A stretch of DNA of 64,000 bases. It comes from Fen-1273 sp963748405. GTDB lineage: Bacteria; Bacteroidota; Ignavibacteria; UBA10030; UBA6906. The DNA lies in assembly GCA_963748405.1 (NCBI GenBank), contig CAVVIT010000012.1, positions 1 through 64,000 on the forward strand, written 5' to 3'. A program made the translations under genes and the position numbers. Each line of letters begins with the position of its first letter. Position 1 is the first letter of the stretch. The notes beneath the pieces were generated by a model. That model was given only the letters and a program-made list of their open reading frames with translations. It did no database searches and was not told where the DNA came from. Positions 9,242 to 18,272 of this stretch are shown here, one piece after another.

Positions 9242-10825
9242 ATGTCACGTCCTCATATGACTCCCAGACTCGCCATCGTTTCAAACATAATTGCCGTATC
9301 CCTGATTTCATTCTCTCTGTCCTCCGCGCAGGGAACCCTTCGCGCCGCTCCGGCCCCCGGCCCGAACGACGCGTTCATTCTCACTCCCCGGCCCGGTCCG
9401 GCCCCCCGCATCAACGGTCCGCTCGTCTATGGTTGCCGCCCCGGGCATCCGTTCCTGTACAGGATTCCCTGCACGGGAGATCGCCCCATAAAATTCTCGG
9501 CAACCGGTCTTCCCTCGTCTCTCAGGATCGACCCGGCATCCGGGATCATCGCCGGGACGGCTCCGGCGAAGGGGGAGTATGACGTGACATTCGGCGCGTT
9601 GAACGGGAAGGGTTCCGCTGAACGCAGGTTCCGGATCGTGAGCGGGGTGAAGCTTGCGCTCACTCCTCCGATGGGGTGGAACCACTGGTATGCGCACTAC
9701 GGCAGGATCACCGATTCGCTCGTGCGTGAAGCGGCGGACGTGATGGTTGCCTCCGGGATGGCTGACGCGGGATATCAGTACGTCAATATCGACGACTGCT
9801 GGATGAACAGCCCGTCGAACAGGGACCCCCTCCGGGTGGGGCCTCTCCGGGATGACGCGGGGAACATACTTCCGAACCGGCATTTCCCTGACATGAACGC
9901 CCTGACGGCGTACATTCATGCCGCGGGTCTGAAGGCCGGGATTTATACATCGCCGGGTCCGCTGACGTGCGGCGGATTCTCGGGGAGCTACGGTCACGAA
10001 GATGCGGACGCGAAACAGTTCGCGGCGTGGGGGTTTGATTTTCTGAAGTACGACTGGTGCTCATATGACGGAGTTGTCGCGAAAGACCACAGCCGCACAG
10101 TCCTCATGAAGCCGTACAGGGTCATGGGAGAGATACTCGCGCATCAAAAACGGGATATCGTCCTGAATCTCTGCCAGTACGGGATGGGGAGCGTCTGGGA
10201 ATGGGGTGAATCGGTGGGAGGACAATCGTGGCGCACCGCGGATGATCTCGGCATCGAGCTTGACCGCATTTTCGACGTTGCGCTCAAGAACGCCGAGCAC
10301 CGGGCGTACTCCCGGCCCGGATCGTGGAACGATCCCGATTATATCCAGATCGGGTACATCGGCGATGCCCGCGCCGCCGGGGGCGGGATGCCTGCTCCGT
10401 GCAAATTTACCCCCGACGAGCAGTACTCCTACATGTCCCTCTGGTGCCTGATGGCGGCGCCTCTCTTCTACAGCGGCGAGATGGGGAAGCTCGACCCCTT
10501 CACGCTGAACGTGCTGTGCAATCCGGAGGTCATCGACGTCGACCAGGACCCGCTCGGACAGTGCGCGGCGGTCGCCCGGACGAGCGACAGCACGTTCCTG
10601 ATGATCAAGGATCTCCAGGACGGCACGAAAGCACTCGGCCTCTTCAACCGGGGGGGAAATCCGGCGTCCGTCACAGCGGCGTGGTCGGTGGTCGGCGTCA
10701 TCGGCCGCCAGTCCATCCGCGACCTCTGGAGGGAGAAGGATCTCGCCGCTGCCGACGGGGAATTTTCGGCTGCCGTCCCTTCGCGGGGAGTGGTTTTCGT
10801 TCGGCTGATTCCCGCGGGGCGCTGA
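9242..10825 (+). CDS. Secreted GH27-family alpha-galactosidase with N-terminal putative Ig domain
   Basis: 527 residues from 9242; the ATG at 9257 (MTPRLAIVSN) is an equally good start. Signal peptide cleaved near SLSSAQG, then a He_PIG-type Ig domain (PSSLRIDPASGIIAGTAP), then the GH27 barrel. MGWNHW and YQYVNIDDCW are diagnostic. KYDWC carries the catalytic nucleophile (Asp271) and WNDPD at about 363-366 the acid/base region. A C-terminal beta-sandwich follows. The enzyme removes terminal alpha-galactose (or beta-arabinopyranose) outside the cytoplasm. The stop lies 1 base before the end of the convergent GH38 gene. Nearby glycosidases suggest a glycan-scavenging neighbourhood. Confidence 0.9.
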   Translation: MSRPHMTPRLAIVSNIIAVSLISFSLSSAQGTLRAAPAPGPNDAFILTPRPGPAPRINGPLVYGCRPGHPFLYRIPCTGDRPIKFSATGLPSSLRIDPASGIIAGTAPAKGEYDVTFGALNGKGSAERRFRIVSGVKLALTPPMGWNHWYAHYGRITDSLVREAADVMVASGMADAGYQYVNIDDCWMNSPSNRDPLRVGPLRDDAGNILPNRHFPDMNALTAYIHAAGLKAGIYTSPGPLTCGGFSGSYGHEDADAKQFAAWGFDFLKYDWCSYDGVVAKDHSRTVLMKPYRVMGEILAHQKRDIVLNLCQYGMGSVWEWGESVGGQSWRTADDLGIELDRIFDVALKNAEHRAYSRPGSWNDPDYIQIGYIGDARAAGGGMPAPCKFTPDEQYSYMSLWCLMAAPLFYSGEMGKLDPFTLNVLCNPEVIDVDQDPLGQCAAVARTSDSTFLMIKDLQDGTKALGLFNRGGNPASVTAAWSVVGVIGRQSIRDLWREKDLAAADGEFSAAVPSRGVVFVRLIPAGR

Positions 10826-10826
10826 A

Positions 10827-13256
10827 TCACGACTGCGCCCCGGGACCAGATTCCTCGATCATTGCCGCCTCGCTCCACGTTCCGTCCTTCTCAAACCGGA
10901 TCGTCTTGATCTCGTACGGCCTGAAATTAAGCCCGACGGGAACGGATGGATCGTTCAGTCGGAGATTCGCGCGAGTTTCTTCCCCGACGGTTTCCTGGAA
11001 CCGCAGGATCAGCGCACGGGCGTCCCACGAGCTCTTGCACGCGATCAGCCTGACATTCCCCGGCTCAACGTTCAATATCTCCCGCCTGGAGGGGGTCTTT
11101 TCTCCTATCGGGAAGTGGGGAATCACGTAGGGGGGAGCGCTGACCCAGTCGGCGAGTCCCGCAACCGAGTGTAACACATCCGGAGTGTCGCCGGCCGTAA
11201 GGAGTATCCGGAAATCATGTATTCCCTGGTCCATGTGCTTCCGGTGGAGGGAGGTTCCGGGTTCGAATGTCCGCTCGTGGCAGTAGATCGCGCTCCGGAG
11301 CACCGAGAGCCGGAGTTCACCCTCCTTGAGATCGAATCCGTACTGGCCGCTGTTGATCACCCCGAGCGCAGTCGGCTTCCCGCCCGAGACTCCCTTGAGC
11401 ACGAGCCAGCGCCCCTGCACGTGTTCTTCCCCGTCCGACGGACGGAGGATTGCTCCCCCGGGGACCTCGCAGAATGCTTCCGACTGCAGGAACGTCGTCG
11501 GTATGCTGAGCTTCAGTCTCCGCCGTTCCTCGTTCCAGTGGACGCGAAACCGGAATTCAAGGAAGGGAAAACCGGCATAGGCGATTGTCCGGCAGATGAT
11601 CCGGCTTCGTCCGGCCTCGAATGCGGCTTCGGTGATCGTCCGAACCGGGCCGGTTTCCACCGTGACGAGTGACCCCCTGACGAATGAAAATGTGTCGATC
11701 ACGTTCCTGTATTTCCACACCTCCATCCCCCAGGAATCGGCAGTGTCTTCGACGATCAACCCTTTGAACGCTTCGCCGGAGAGCACTTCACGGCCTCCCC
11801 CGGCGTCGATGTGGTTGATGAGCCCCGAGTCAGAAACGCCGTACTTGATTCCGGCCGCCGCAGGGGCGCGCTCCCGGCGGCCGCCGTGCATTTCTATCCT
11901 GTAATACGCCGCCCCGACCTGGGGCAGCAAAGCTTCGAAACAGATCTTCCGCCGCCATTCGTCCCTGAGGAGGAGAGATTCCGGGGATTCCTCCTGTACG
12001 GGGATTTCCGTCCCGTCCAGCGCAAAGAGCCTTGCGTGCCACTCCCCCTTGAGTTTCGGCACGTGGTCGATCATGTACTCGAATTCCACGGGTACCCGGT
12101 GCGCTCCCGGGTTCATGTTCAGGACGGTCACCGGGATTTCGAGTTTCCTCTGAGCCCCGGCCGAAAAGCCGGATACCGCGCCAAGCCGGATCCGCCGGGA
12201 CGTTTCCGAGGAGCGTCCGTAAAGGTCGAGTGCGTCAAGCTCCCCGGCTTCGATGGAGGATCCCGGGAGTATGTCGTGAAAATCGTTGAAGAGATGATCG
12301 CGCCACGCGTCGAGAATCTGATCCACCGGATACTCCTGTCCTGCGTCCCACCAGGATGCCGCGCGCAGCCCTTCCGTCTGGACGATATCACCAAGGTTGC
12401 GCTGCATCCTTCTCTTGAGCCGGGACATCGACGTGTAGCACCCGGTGAATATCCGCTGCAGGTCCCCCTCCACGACCGGGAGCGAAGGGATCAGGTCGCG
12501 AACGGACTCGTAGAAACGTTCCGTGGAGCTGTGGACGATGTCGACGCGTGTCTCCTCCTGCATGAGCCGCTGTATCTGGTCCAGTTCACGGGCGGTGGCC
12601 CCTCCGCCGTGATCACCGAGCCCCCAGAACACGGGCGTGTCGCGGTTCAGCCGGAGTGCGATGTCGATACCCTCGCGGATCCTCTCGACGGCCCTGTCGT
12701 GGAACGTATTGTATCCGGCGACGGGCACCCTGCAGGCGGCCACCTCGGATCCGTCGATCCCCCGCCACCTGTAGAGGTCCGAAGGGAGAGGGAGGTCTTT
12801 CGGTCCGGGGCGCATGTGAATGTACATCCGGTAGCCGGCCTGCGTAAGGATCTGCGGGAGTCCTCCGCTGTGTCCGAATGAATCGAAATTATACGCGACG
12901 AGCGGGCGTGCCCCGAAGTGCTTCAGGAAGAAGCTCCTGCCTTCGGCAATGTGACGGATGATCGATTCGGTCCCGGGCATGTTCACGTCGGGCTGCAGAT
13001 CCCATCCTCCCGAAATGCACCAGCGGCCTTCTTCGACGAGCTTCCGGATTTCAGCGAAGAGACGCGGGTCGTACTCCTGTACCCAGCGGTAAAGAACGGC
13101 TTCGTTGTGGTTGAACACGAACGCCGGAAACTCTCTCAGGAGACGCGCGGCGATGCCGAACGTCGTGATTGCTTCTGCTGCTCCTTCGTCCCACCTCCAT
13201 TGCCAGACCGGATCGAGATGAGCGTTGCATATAAGATGAATGACAGGTTTTTTCAT
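10827..13256 (-). CDS. GH38-family alpha-mannosidase
   Basis: 809 residues without a signal peptide, so probably cytoplasmic. The catalytic domain opens with the metal-binding AHLDPVW (His13, Asp15) and contains the nucleophile in NFDSFGHSG (Asp125). It is followed by the three-helix bundle (WRDHLFNDFHDILPGSSIEAGE) and large beta-sandwich domains. The family hydrolyses alpha-mannosidic bonds using a zinc or similar metal. It is transcribed towards GH27 and divergently from the six-hairpin glycosidase. Exact linkage specificity is not visible, and some homologues act on mannosylglycerate. Confidence 0.88.
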   Translation of the reverse strand: MKKPVIHLICNAHLDPVWQWRWDEGAAEAITTFGIAARLLREFPAFVFNHNEAVLYRWVQEYDPRLFAEIRKLVEEGRWCISGGWDLQPDVNMPGTESIIRHIAEGRSFFLKHFGARPLVAYNFDSFGHSGGLPQILTQAGYRMYIHMRPGPKDLPLPSDLYRWRGIDGSEVAACRVPVAGYNTFHDRAVERIREGIDIALRLNRDTPVFWGLGDHGGGATARELDQIQRLMQEETRVDIVHSSTERFYESVRDLIPSLPVVEGDLQRIFTGCYTSMSRLKRRMQRNLGDIVQTEGLRAASWWDAGQEYPVDQILDAWRDHLFNDFHDILPGSSIEAGELDALDLYGRSSETSRRIRLGAVSGFSAGAQRKLEIPVTVLNMNPGAHRVPVEFEYMIDHVPKLKGEWHARLFALDGTEIPVQEESPESLLLRDEWRRKICFEALLPQVGAAYYRIEMHGGRRERAPAAAGIKYGVSDSGLINHIDAGGGREVLSGEAFKGLIVEDTADSWGMEVWKYRNVIDTFSFVRGSLVTVETGPVRTITEAAFEAGRSRIICRTIAYAGFPFLEFRFRVHWNEERRRLKLSIPTTFLQSEAFCEVPGGAILRPSDGEEHVQGRWLVLKGVSGGKPTALGVINSGQYGFDLKEGELRLSVLRSAIYCHERTFEPGTSLHRKHMDQGIHDFRILLTAGDTPDVLHSVAGLADWVSAPPYVIPHFPIGEKTPSRREILNVEPGNVRLIACKSSWDARALILRFQETVGEETRANLRLNDPSVPVGLNFRPYEIKTIRFEKDGTWSEAAMIEESGPGAQS

Positions 13257-13351
13257 ATGTGCCGTGTGTGAGTGTCCGAACGCCGGTGATGAAACTAGAG
13301 AATTGCCGCCGGAGAATCAAGAATCGCCTCTTCGGCGTTCAAATGTTGCTG

Positions 13352-13380
13352 TTGACGGTCTGCATTCGTTACATTAATAC
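13352..13380 (+). promoter_or_regulatory. Putative promoter ahead of the six-hairpin glycosidase
   Basis: TTGACG (13352-13357), a 17-base spacer and TAATAC (13375-13380) resemble a housekeeping promoter, 15 bases before the first ATG. FCB bacteria may use other core motifs, so this is tentative. Confidence 0.4.
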
Positions 13381-13383
13381 ACC

Positions 13384-13398
13384 ATGAAGAAGGAATGA
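13384..13398 (+). CDS. Possible four-residue leader ORF (MKKE)
   Basis: ATG AAG AAG GAA TGA, with the TGA overlapping the ATG at 13395 of the next gene. Its AAGAAGGA also looks like a ribosome-binding site for a downstream start at 13407. Most likely it is only a Shine-Dalgarno coincidence. I record it because it makes the true start of the glycosidase ambiguous. Confidence 0.15.
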   Translation: MKKE

Positions 13399-15983
13399 GA
13401 CATACGATGCGTCAACTCTGTATCTCCCTGGCAGTACTCCTGTTCTACCGGGTTGCGGACGGACAGACTCGGTTTCCCAACGCGGAGCAATCACAGGTCT
13501 CAAACGTTAGGCAGGTAGCAGAAGCTAGTCCCGGCGTGGCTCCCTCGGTGAGGAGCGACATTGCCGGGAAGACCTTCCGGGTCGAAAACGCCCGGCTGGG
13601 TCTCAGGGTGAACCTCAACGGCGGCTGCTCAATCGACAGCCTCTGGATCGGCCCGAAGCCGGTGGTCGGATCAGGCTCACTTGCGTACACCGGGGTTCGC
13701 GCAGGAACCGTCTGGCACACCTCGCGGACCCTTCTGGGCGATCCCGCCGTCATTGCCGGCCCGGATTCGGTGCGAATCTCGAATATCCGCTACTCCTGCG
13801 GTGATACGGCTGTCGAGGAATCCTGGACATTGACATTTGACGGCGAGGCGATTCTCTGGACGATTGACAGGACACTCCCCGTACCTCTCACGTTTGACGA
13901 TAACGCACTCCCCGCATTCGGCATCCGCCGGATCGACGATTTCGAGGCTGCGTTGCTCGGCAACGGAGGTGTCGCGTGGTTCCGGCTCTTCGACGACACA
14001 GCGCTCGCCTACGGCGTCCATACGAACCTGCTCACGTTCTGGAAGACGGGGGACGACGACTGCCTGCGTCTCGTCTCCACCCCAGACCAGGGGAAGTCCG
14101 CGGTATCTCTTTCCCGGATGCGGAATGCGCTGACATGCGCCTTTTCATCCTCGCCGTCGGACCTTCGTTACAGGTACGACGACACGACGCATCGCCGGCG
14201 GTTTATCCGCGGGAAGACCGATGTCTGGCAGAGCGCGGCGTACCCGGCAGGCACGTACCGGCAGGTGATCCGGATCTCCGCTCCGGCTTCCGCTGACCAG
14301 CTCGGGCGGGGAACGTTCCGCGGCATTGACGGGGATGCCGTCACATCGATACTGAACACGATCGCACGACTGGGCGTCATTGACTCGCGGCACTACGGGG
14401 GGAACAGCTGGCACACCCCGTACGGTCCGATCTGCCTGCACGAGCAGTACATCGCGCAGTTCAACGTCGCGATCGACGACAGGAATTACATGAACGGCTA
14501 CCGGGACTGCCTGGACTATTACCGGGACCATGCCATACTCCCCGACGGCCGGGTGAAGGCCCGCTGGGCGTATAACGATGAAGACGCGATGCCCGGGACA
14601 GCAGATACGCTGGGCTTCTACGAGGCGCAGTGGGGGATCCTGATGGACTCGAACCCCGATTTCGTCATCAATGTCGCCGACGAATTCGATCAGTGCGGCG
14701 ACACCACCTGGCTCCGGACGCACAAGGGGTCCTGCGAGAAGGTGCTGGGGTATATGCTGCACCGCGATACGGACGGCAATTCGCTCGTCGAGATGATGAC
14801 GGACTCGCACACGCAGAAGCGCGGGAGCGACTGGCTCGATGTGATCTGGGCGTCGTGGGAGGACGCGTTCGTGAATGCCGAGCTCTACCACGCGCTCGAC
14901 CGGTGGTCGGAAGCCGAAGACATCCTGGGGGACGACGCGAAGGCGCAGGAGTACCGTGATTTCGCCGCGGCACTCAAAAAGAGCTTCAACAAGTCGACGT
15001 CGGACGGAGGCTTCTGGAAAGATTCCTTCGGGTGGTACGTCCACTGGCGGGAGAAGGACGGGAGCGTCTTCGGCAACAACCTTGTCACGTCCGTGAATTT
15101 CATGGCGATCGCCTACGGGTTGTGCGACGACCCGGCCCGCAGGGCGTTGATACTTGATCAGATCGAGCTCCAGATGCAGAAGGAGAGGCTGTTCTTCTGG
15201 CCGAGTTGCATGTTTCCGTACGAGAACGGGGTTGCGCACGACCTGAACTATCCGTTCCCGGCATACGAAAACGGAGATCTCTTCCTGTCGTGGGGCGAGC
15301 TCGGCGTCAGGGCGTACGCCGCGGAGAACCCGGAGGTCGCACTGCGTTACGTCAAAAACGTGATTGACCGCTACAGGAAGGACGGGCTGGCGTTCCAGCG
15401 ATACCTTCGCGCCACGCAGGTGGGGGCGGGAGACGATATACTTGCCGGGAATGCGTCGGCGATCACCGGCCTCTACCGGGACATTTACGGGATTCAGCCC
15501 GTGTACAACCGGCTCTACCTCAATCCGCACCTGACGAAGGAACTGTACGGGACGCAGATCCGCTACCGGTTCAGGGATGCCGTCTACGACATCGATCTGA
15601 ACGGCACGATGAACGCCGTCTCTGTGGGTGGTTTTACGGTCAGGGCCCCGAAGGATTTCGCGGTCAAATCGGAAGGTTCACGCGTTCTCTGGTTCTCCGG
15701 GAATTCCCCGAAGCCGGCGATGGCCGTCTCCGCGCCGACCCTCTCCCGCCTCGCGGTGACGATCCGCGAGTGGGGGGAAAAGCGGCGATGGACGGAACGG
15801 AACCGCTCGACGACGAACGTGGTTTCCCACGAGATCCTGGACCTTCCTCCCGACCAGAAGTACGCGATCTACTGCAACGGCCGGCTGATCGGAACGCAGG
15901 AACCGGACGACCAGGGAATCCTCAGGTTTTCATTCGGAGGCGCCATCGAGGGAGATCAGCTCTTCGACGTCCTCCCCCGCTGA
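13395..15983 (+). CDS. Secreted six-hairpin (alpha/alpha)6-barrel glycosidase-like protein
   Basis: 862 residues; the ATG at 13407 is an alternative start. Signal peptide MRQLCISLAVLLFYRVADG. The N-terminal third is a beta-sandwich (about 60-290). Residues about 310-720 form a helical toroid with Trp, Asp and Glu clusters (NSWHTPYGP, RWAYNDEDAMPGT, LVEMMTDSHTQKRGSDWLDVIW, FFWPSCMFPYENG), typical of GH63/GH78/GH94-like barrels. A beta-sheet domain closes the protein. Candidate acids are in YNDED and GSDWLD, but I cannot assign a GH family. It faces the GH38 gene across a 138-base divergent region and fits the local glycan-degradation theme. Confidence 0.7.
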   Translation: MRHTMRQLCISLAVLLFYRVADGQTRFPNAEQSQVSNVRQVAEASPGVAPSVRSDIAGKTFRVENARLGLRVNLNGGCSIDSLWIGPKPVVGSGSLAYTGVRAGTVWHTSRTLLGDPAVIAGPDSVRISNIRYSCGDTAVEESWTLTFDGEAILWTIDRTLPVPLTFDDNALPAFGIRRIDDFEAALLGNGGVAWFRLFDDTALAYGVHTNLLTFWKTGDDDCLRLVSTPDQGKSAVSLSRMRNALTCAFSSSPSDLRYRYDDTTHRRRFIRGKTDVWQSAAYPAGTYRQVIRISAPASADQLGRGTFRGIDGDAVTSILNTIARLGVIDSRHYGGNSWHTPYGPICLHEQYIAQFNVAIDDRNYMNGYRDCLDYYRDHAILPDGRVKARWAYNDEDAMPGTADTLGFYEAQWGILMDSNPDFVINVADEFDQCGDTTWLRTHKGSCEKVLGYMLHRDTDGNSLVEMMTDSHTQKRGSDWLDVIWASWEDAFVNAELYHALDRWSEAEDILGDDAKAQEYRDFAAALKKSFNKSTSDGGFWKDSFGWYVHWREKDGSVFGNNLVTSVNFMAIAYGLCDDPARRALILDQIELQMQKERLFFWPSCMFPYENGVAHDLNYPFPAYENGDLFLSWGELGVRAYAAENPEVALRYVKNVIDRYRKDGLAFQRYLRATQVGAGDDILAGNASAITGLYRDIYGIQPVYNRLYLNPHLTKELYGTQIRYRFRDAVYDIDLNGTMNAVSVGGFTVRAPKDFAVKSEGSRVLWFSGNSPKPAMAVSAPTLSRLAVTIREWGEKRRWTERNRSTTNVVSHEILDLPPDQKYAIYCNGRLIGTQEPDDQGILRFSFGGAIEGDQLFDVLPR

Positions 15984-16020
15984 CATTGACAACGGAAGTA
16001 CTTCTTGGTACGTTGAGAGC

Positions 16021-16236
16021 ATGGTAAAAGACGCTGCATACCTCGAACAGGAAAAACGGGCATGGCTCGCAGACCAGCACCTCTCGCTCGACCGGAAAAT
16101 CGAGATCCTGGATGGGCTGTTCGAGGAGGCTCGATGTTTCGGGCATTTCACGAAATCTGATCTTCTGGATGGCATTGACCACGTCGTATACCTCGCCGCA
16201 ATGCTGAACGCAAATGTTTCAAACCCTCCTCGCTAA
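16021..16236 (+). CDS. Small protein paired with a nucleotidyltransferase
   Basis: 71 residues, mainly helical and charged (KDAAYLEQEKRAWLADQHLSLDRKIEILDGLFEEARCFG). It starts 37 bases after the glycosidase stop and overlaps the nucleotidyltransferase gene by 23 bases, so the two are co-expressed. Small acidic or helical partners of this size accompany AbiEii/MenT- and MNT-type nucleotidyltransferases and may be their antitoxin or substrate-recognition subunit. I do not recognise a named family. Confidence 0.6.
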   Translation: MVKDAAYLEQEKRAWLADQHLSLDRKIEILDGLFEEARCFGHFTKSDLLDGIDHVVYLAAMLNANVSNPPR

Positions 16237-16771
16237 TATCGCCCGCGCCCTTAACGGTGCGGGCATTCCGTATATGGTTATCGGAGGCCAGGCAGTCCTG
16301 CTCTACGGTGAGCCGCGACTTACCCGGGACATCAATATCACGCTCGGCATCGACGCGGGAGAGCTTGAACGCGTGATTGCGGTGGGAAAGCGTATGGGCC
16401 TTACTCCCGCGACGCACGACGTCACGGGGTTTGTACGGAAAACCAACGTCCTTCCCCTCGTCGAAGATACCACTTCCATTCGGGTCGACTTGATTTTCTC
16501 CTTCACGCCGTACGAGGCTCAGGCGATCCGGCGCGCGACGACAGTCCTTCTCCTCGATGTGCCTGTCCGGTTTACGACGGCGGAGGACTTGATCGTGCAT
16601 AAGCTGGTCGCGGGACGTCCGAGAGATATCGAAGACGTCCGTGGTATTTTGGGACGCCAGGGGAAGCTCGACGAAGGTTACCTCAAGACCTGGCTCCCCA
16701 CATTTCGTGAGGTCCTGGAGAGGGACATCCAGGCGGATTTTGAATCTCTCAAGAGGAACCTGAAAAGGTAA
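16214..16771 (+). CDS. AbiEii-like nucleotidyltransferase with altered metal motif
   Basis: 185 residues. The nucleotidyltransferase fold is shown by YMVIGGQAVLLYG (GG at 24-25) followed by LTRDINITLG at 37-46. Relatives usually read RDIDI or RDIDL there, so the second metal ligand appears as Asn41. Other family features are present (IRVDLIFSF, carrying the third acid, and RFTTAEDLIVHKLVAGRPRDIEDVRGIL). Such proteins transfer nucleotides to tRNA or proteins in toxin or antiphage systems, or act in uncharacterised housekeeping. The overlapping upstream gene is the probable partner. Activity may be reduced by the Asp-to-Asn change. Confidence 0.75.
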   Translation: MFQTLLANIARALNGAGIPYMVIGGQAVLLYGEPRLTRDINITLGIDAGELERVIAVGKRMGLTPATHDVTGFVRKTNVLPLVEDTTSIRVDLIFSFTPYEAQAIRRATTVLLLDVPVRFTTAEDLIVHKLVAGRPRDIEDVRGILGRQGKLDEGYLKTWLPTFREVLERDIQADFESLKRNLKR

Positions 16772-16774
16772 GAT

Positions 16775-18199
16775 CTATCCCGCAGCGTGCTCGACCGGCA
16801 AGCTGAACGAAAACGCCGTCCCTTCCTTGACCCTGCTCGACACCGCGATCGTCACCCCGTGAAGCTCGAGTATCTTCTTCACGATCGACAGTCCCAGGCC
16901 CGCGCCGGCGTGTTCGTGACCGGCGGCCTGCGACCCTCTCCGGTATCTGTCGAATATGTACGGAAGATCCTCCGCAGGGATCCCGTCTCCCGTATCGGCG
17001 ACGTTCACCCCCACGCTGCTCCCTTCGGACGCGAGCCTGATCGTCACCGTACCCCCTTCGGGGGTGAACCGGATCGCGTTGTCGAGGAGATTCTGGAAGA
17101 CCCGTTCGATGAGCGCGATGTCCGCGTGCACGAACGGCAGGTCGCGCGTGAAGTCGGTCCTGAGCGTCACGCGGTGCTGATCGGCCATGAGTTGATGCTC
17201 CTGCACGACGTCCTGCACGAGCTCGGCGATCGGGAACTCCTCGGGATTCGGCTTCGTCTGCTTCGCGTCCAGTTTTGACAGCTCGAAGAGCTCCTCCACC
17301 AGCTTCTTCAGGCGCTCGGTCCCCTGCAGTACCGTCTTCAGGTACCTCGCCCGGTCCTCATCGGAAAGGGATTTGTCTTTCATCAGTATCGTCTCCACGT
17401 ACCCGTGTATGGAGACGAGCGGCGTGCGGAGGTCGTGCGATACGTTAGCGACGAGATCCCGACGGAGAGTGTCCATCGTCCTGATCTCTTCGATCGAGGC
17501 GACGATCTTCTCCGCCATCTCGTTGAACGCCTCGCCGAGTTCCCTCACCTCGAGGCTCGATCCCGGTACTACGCGTGCGGAGAGATCCCCGTCCTGGAAC
17601 CGCCTGACCGTCGTGATGGTCCTCTGCAGGCTCCGCGTAATGAGCCGGAATGCGATCAGTCCGATGACTGCCGCGGCGATGAGCGTCAGGATGATTCCTC
17701 TCACGCCGAGCCGGAGTATGTAGCTGCCCAGGAGGAACCGGGTGACCGAATCGTACTCCTCCCCGCCCAGGATCACGTAGAGATATCCCCTGGGAGACTT
17801 CTCGTCGCCGATCGCGGCGGCGGAGAACGCCTTCTCGCCCGCGGCGCTCCGGGGATCGTCCCCCATCACGAACGTCTTTCCTTTCTCCCTGAGAAACGAT
17901 TCGACGGGCGCGAGCCTGACCGTCCGACGCCGTATGACGCTGTCGGGAGCGGCGTAGGCGAGAACGTTTCCGAGCGAGTCCAGGAGGTAGACCTCGACGC
18001 TCGGGTTGAGGATCATTGCCGCGTCGAATATCCGGTTGAGCGCCCCCCGGTCGATCTTTCCGTCGACGAGAGGATGGATCTCCCGCGCGATGTACGGCGC
18101 CACCATCGCGTTCAGCCGCTGGGTCGCCTCCTGGAAGTACATGTCCGCCGTGAACGCGGTGACGTACACGTAGACGACCGCCAGCACTGCAAGTATCAC
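16775..18199 (-). CDS. Membrane sensor histidine kinase (OmpR-system partner)
   Basis: 474 residues from a GTG at 18199. Upstream in-frame codons (…LTRFSSLYWRLSATLLV) look like genuine protein but offer no standard start before the regulator's stop, so the true N-terminus is probably slightly longer and unresolved. A first membrane helix, an extracytoplasmic sensor (about 16-160), a second helix (168-187), HAMP (188-240), HisKA with His255 in NVSHDLRTP, and HATPase_c motifs (NLLDNAIRF, DTGDGIP, GAGLGLSIVKK) are all visible. The sensor contains four Met and no Cys. It lies downstream of the response regulator and is presumably co-transcribed. Confidence 0.85.
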   Translation of the reverse strand: MILAVLAVVYVYVTAFTADMYFQEATQRLNAMVAPYIAREIHPLVDGKIDRGALNRIFDAAMILNPSVEVYLLDSLGNVLAYAAPDSVIRRRTVRLAPVESFLREKGKTFVMGDDPRSAAGEKAFSAAAIGDEKSPRGYLYVILGGEEYDSVTRFLLGSYILRLGVRGIILTLIAAAVIGLIAFRLITRSLQRTITTVRRFQDGDLSARVVPGSSLEVRELGEAFNEMAEKIVASIEEIRTMDTLRRDLVANVSHDLRTPLVSIHGYVETILMKDKSLSDEDRARYLKTVLQGTERLKKLVEELFELSKLDAKQTKPNPEEFPIAELVQDVVQEHQLMADQHRVTLRTDFTRDLPFVHADIALIERVFQNLLDNAIRFTPEGGTVTIRLASEGSSVGVNVADTGDGIPAEDLPYIFDRYRRGSQAAGHEHAGAGLGLSIVKKILELHGVTIAVSSRVKEGTAFSFSLPVEHAAG

Positions 18200-18272
18200 G
18201 AGCAGCGTCGCCGAGAGTCTCCAGTAGAGGCTGGAAAACCGCGTGAGGGGTCTTCCCGCAGTCCGGGTGAGG

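Noticed and set aside
14145..15530. Antisense frame of 461 codons within the six-hairpin glycosidase
   Set aside because: Shadow of the real gene; no start signal, no family features, composition biased to Val, Arg and Pro.
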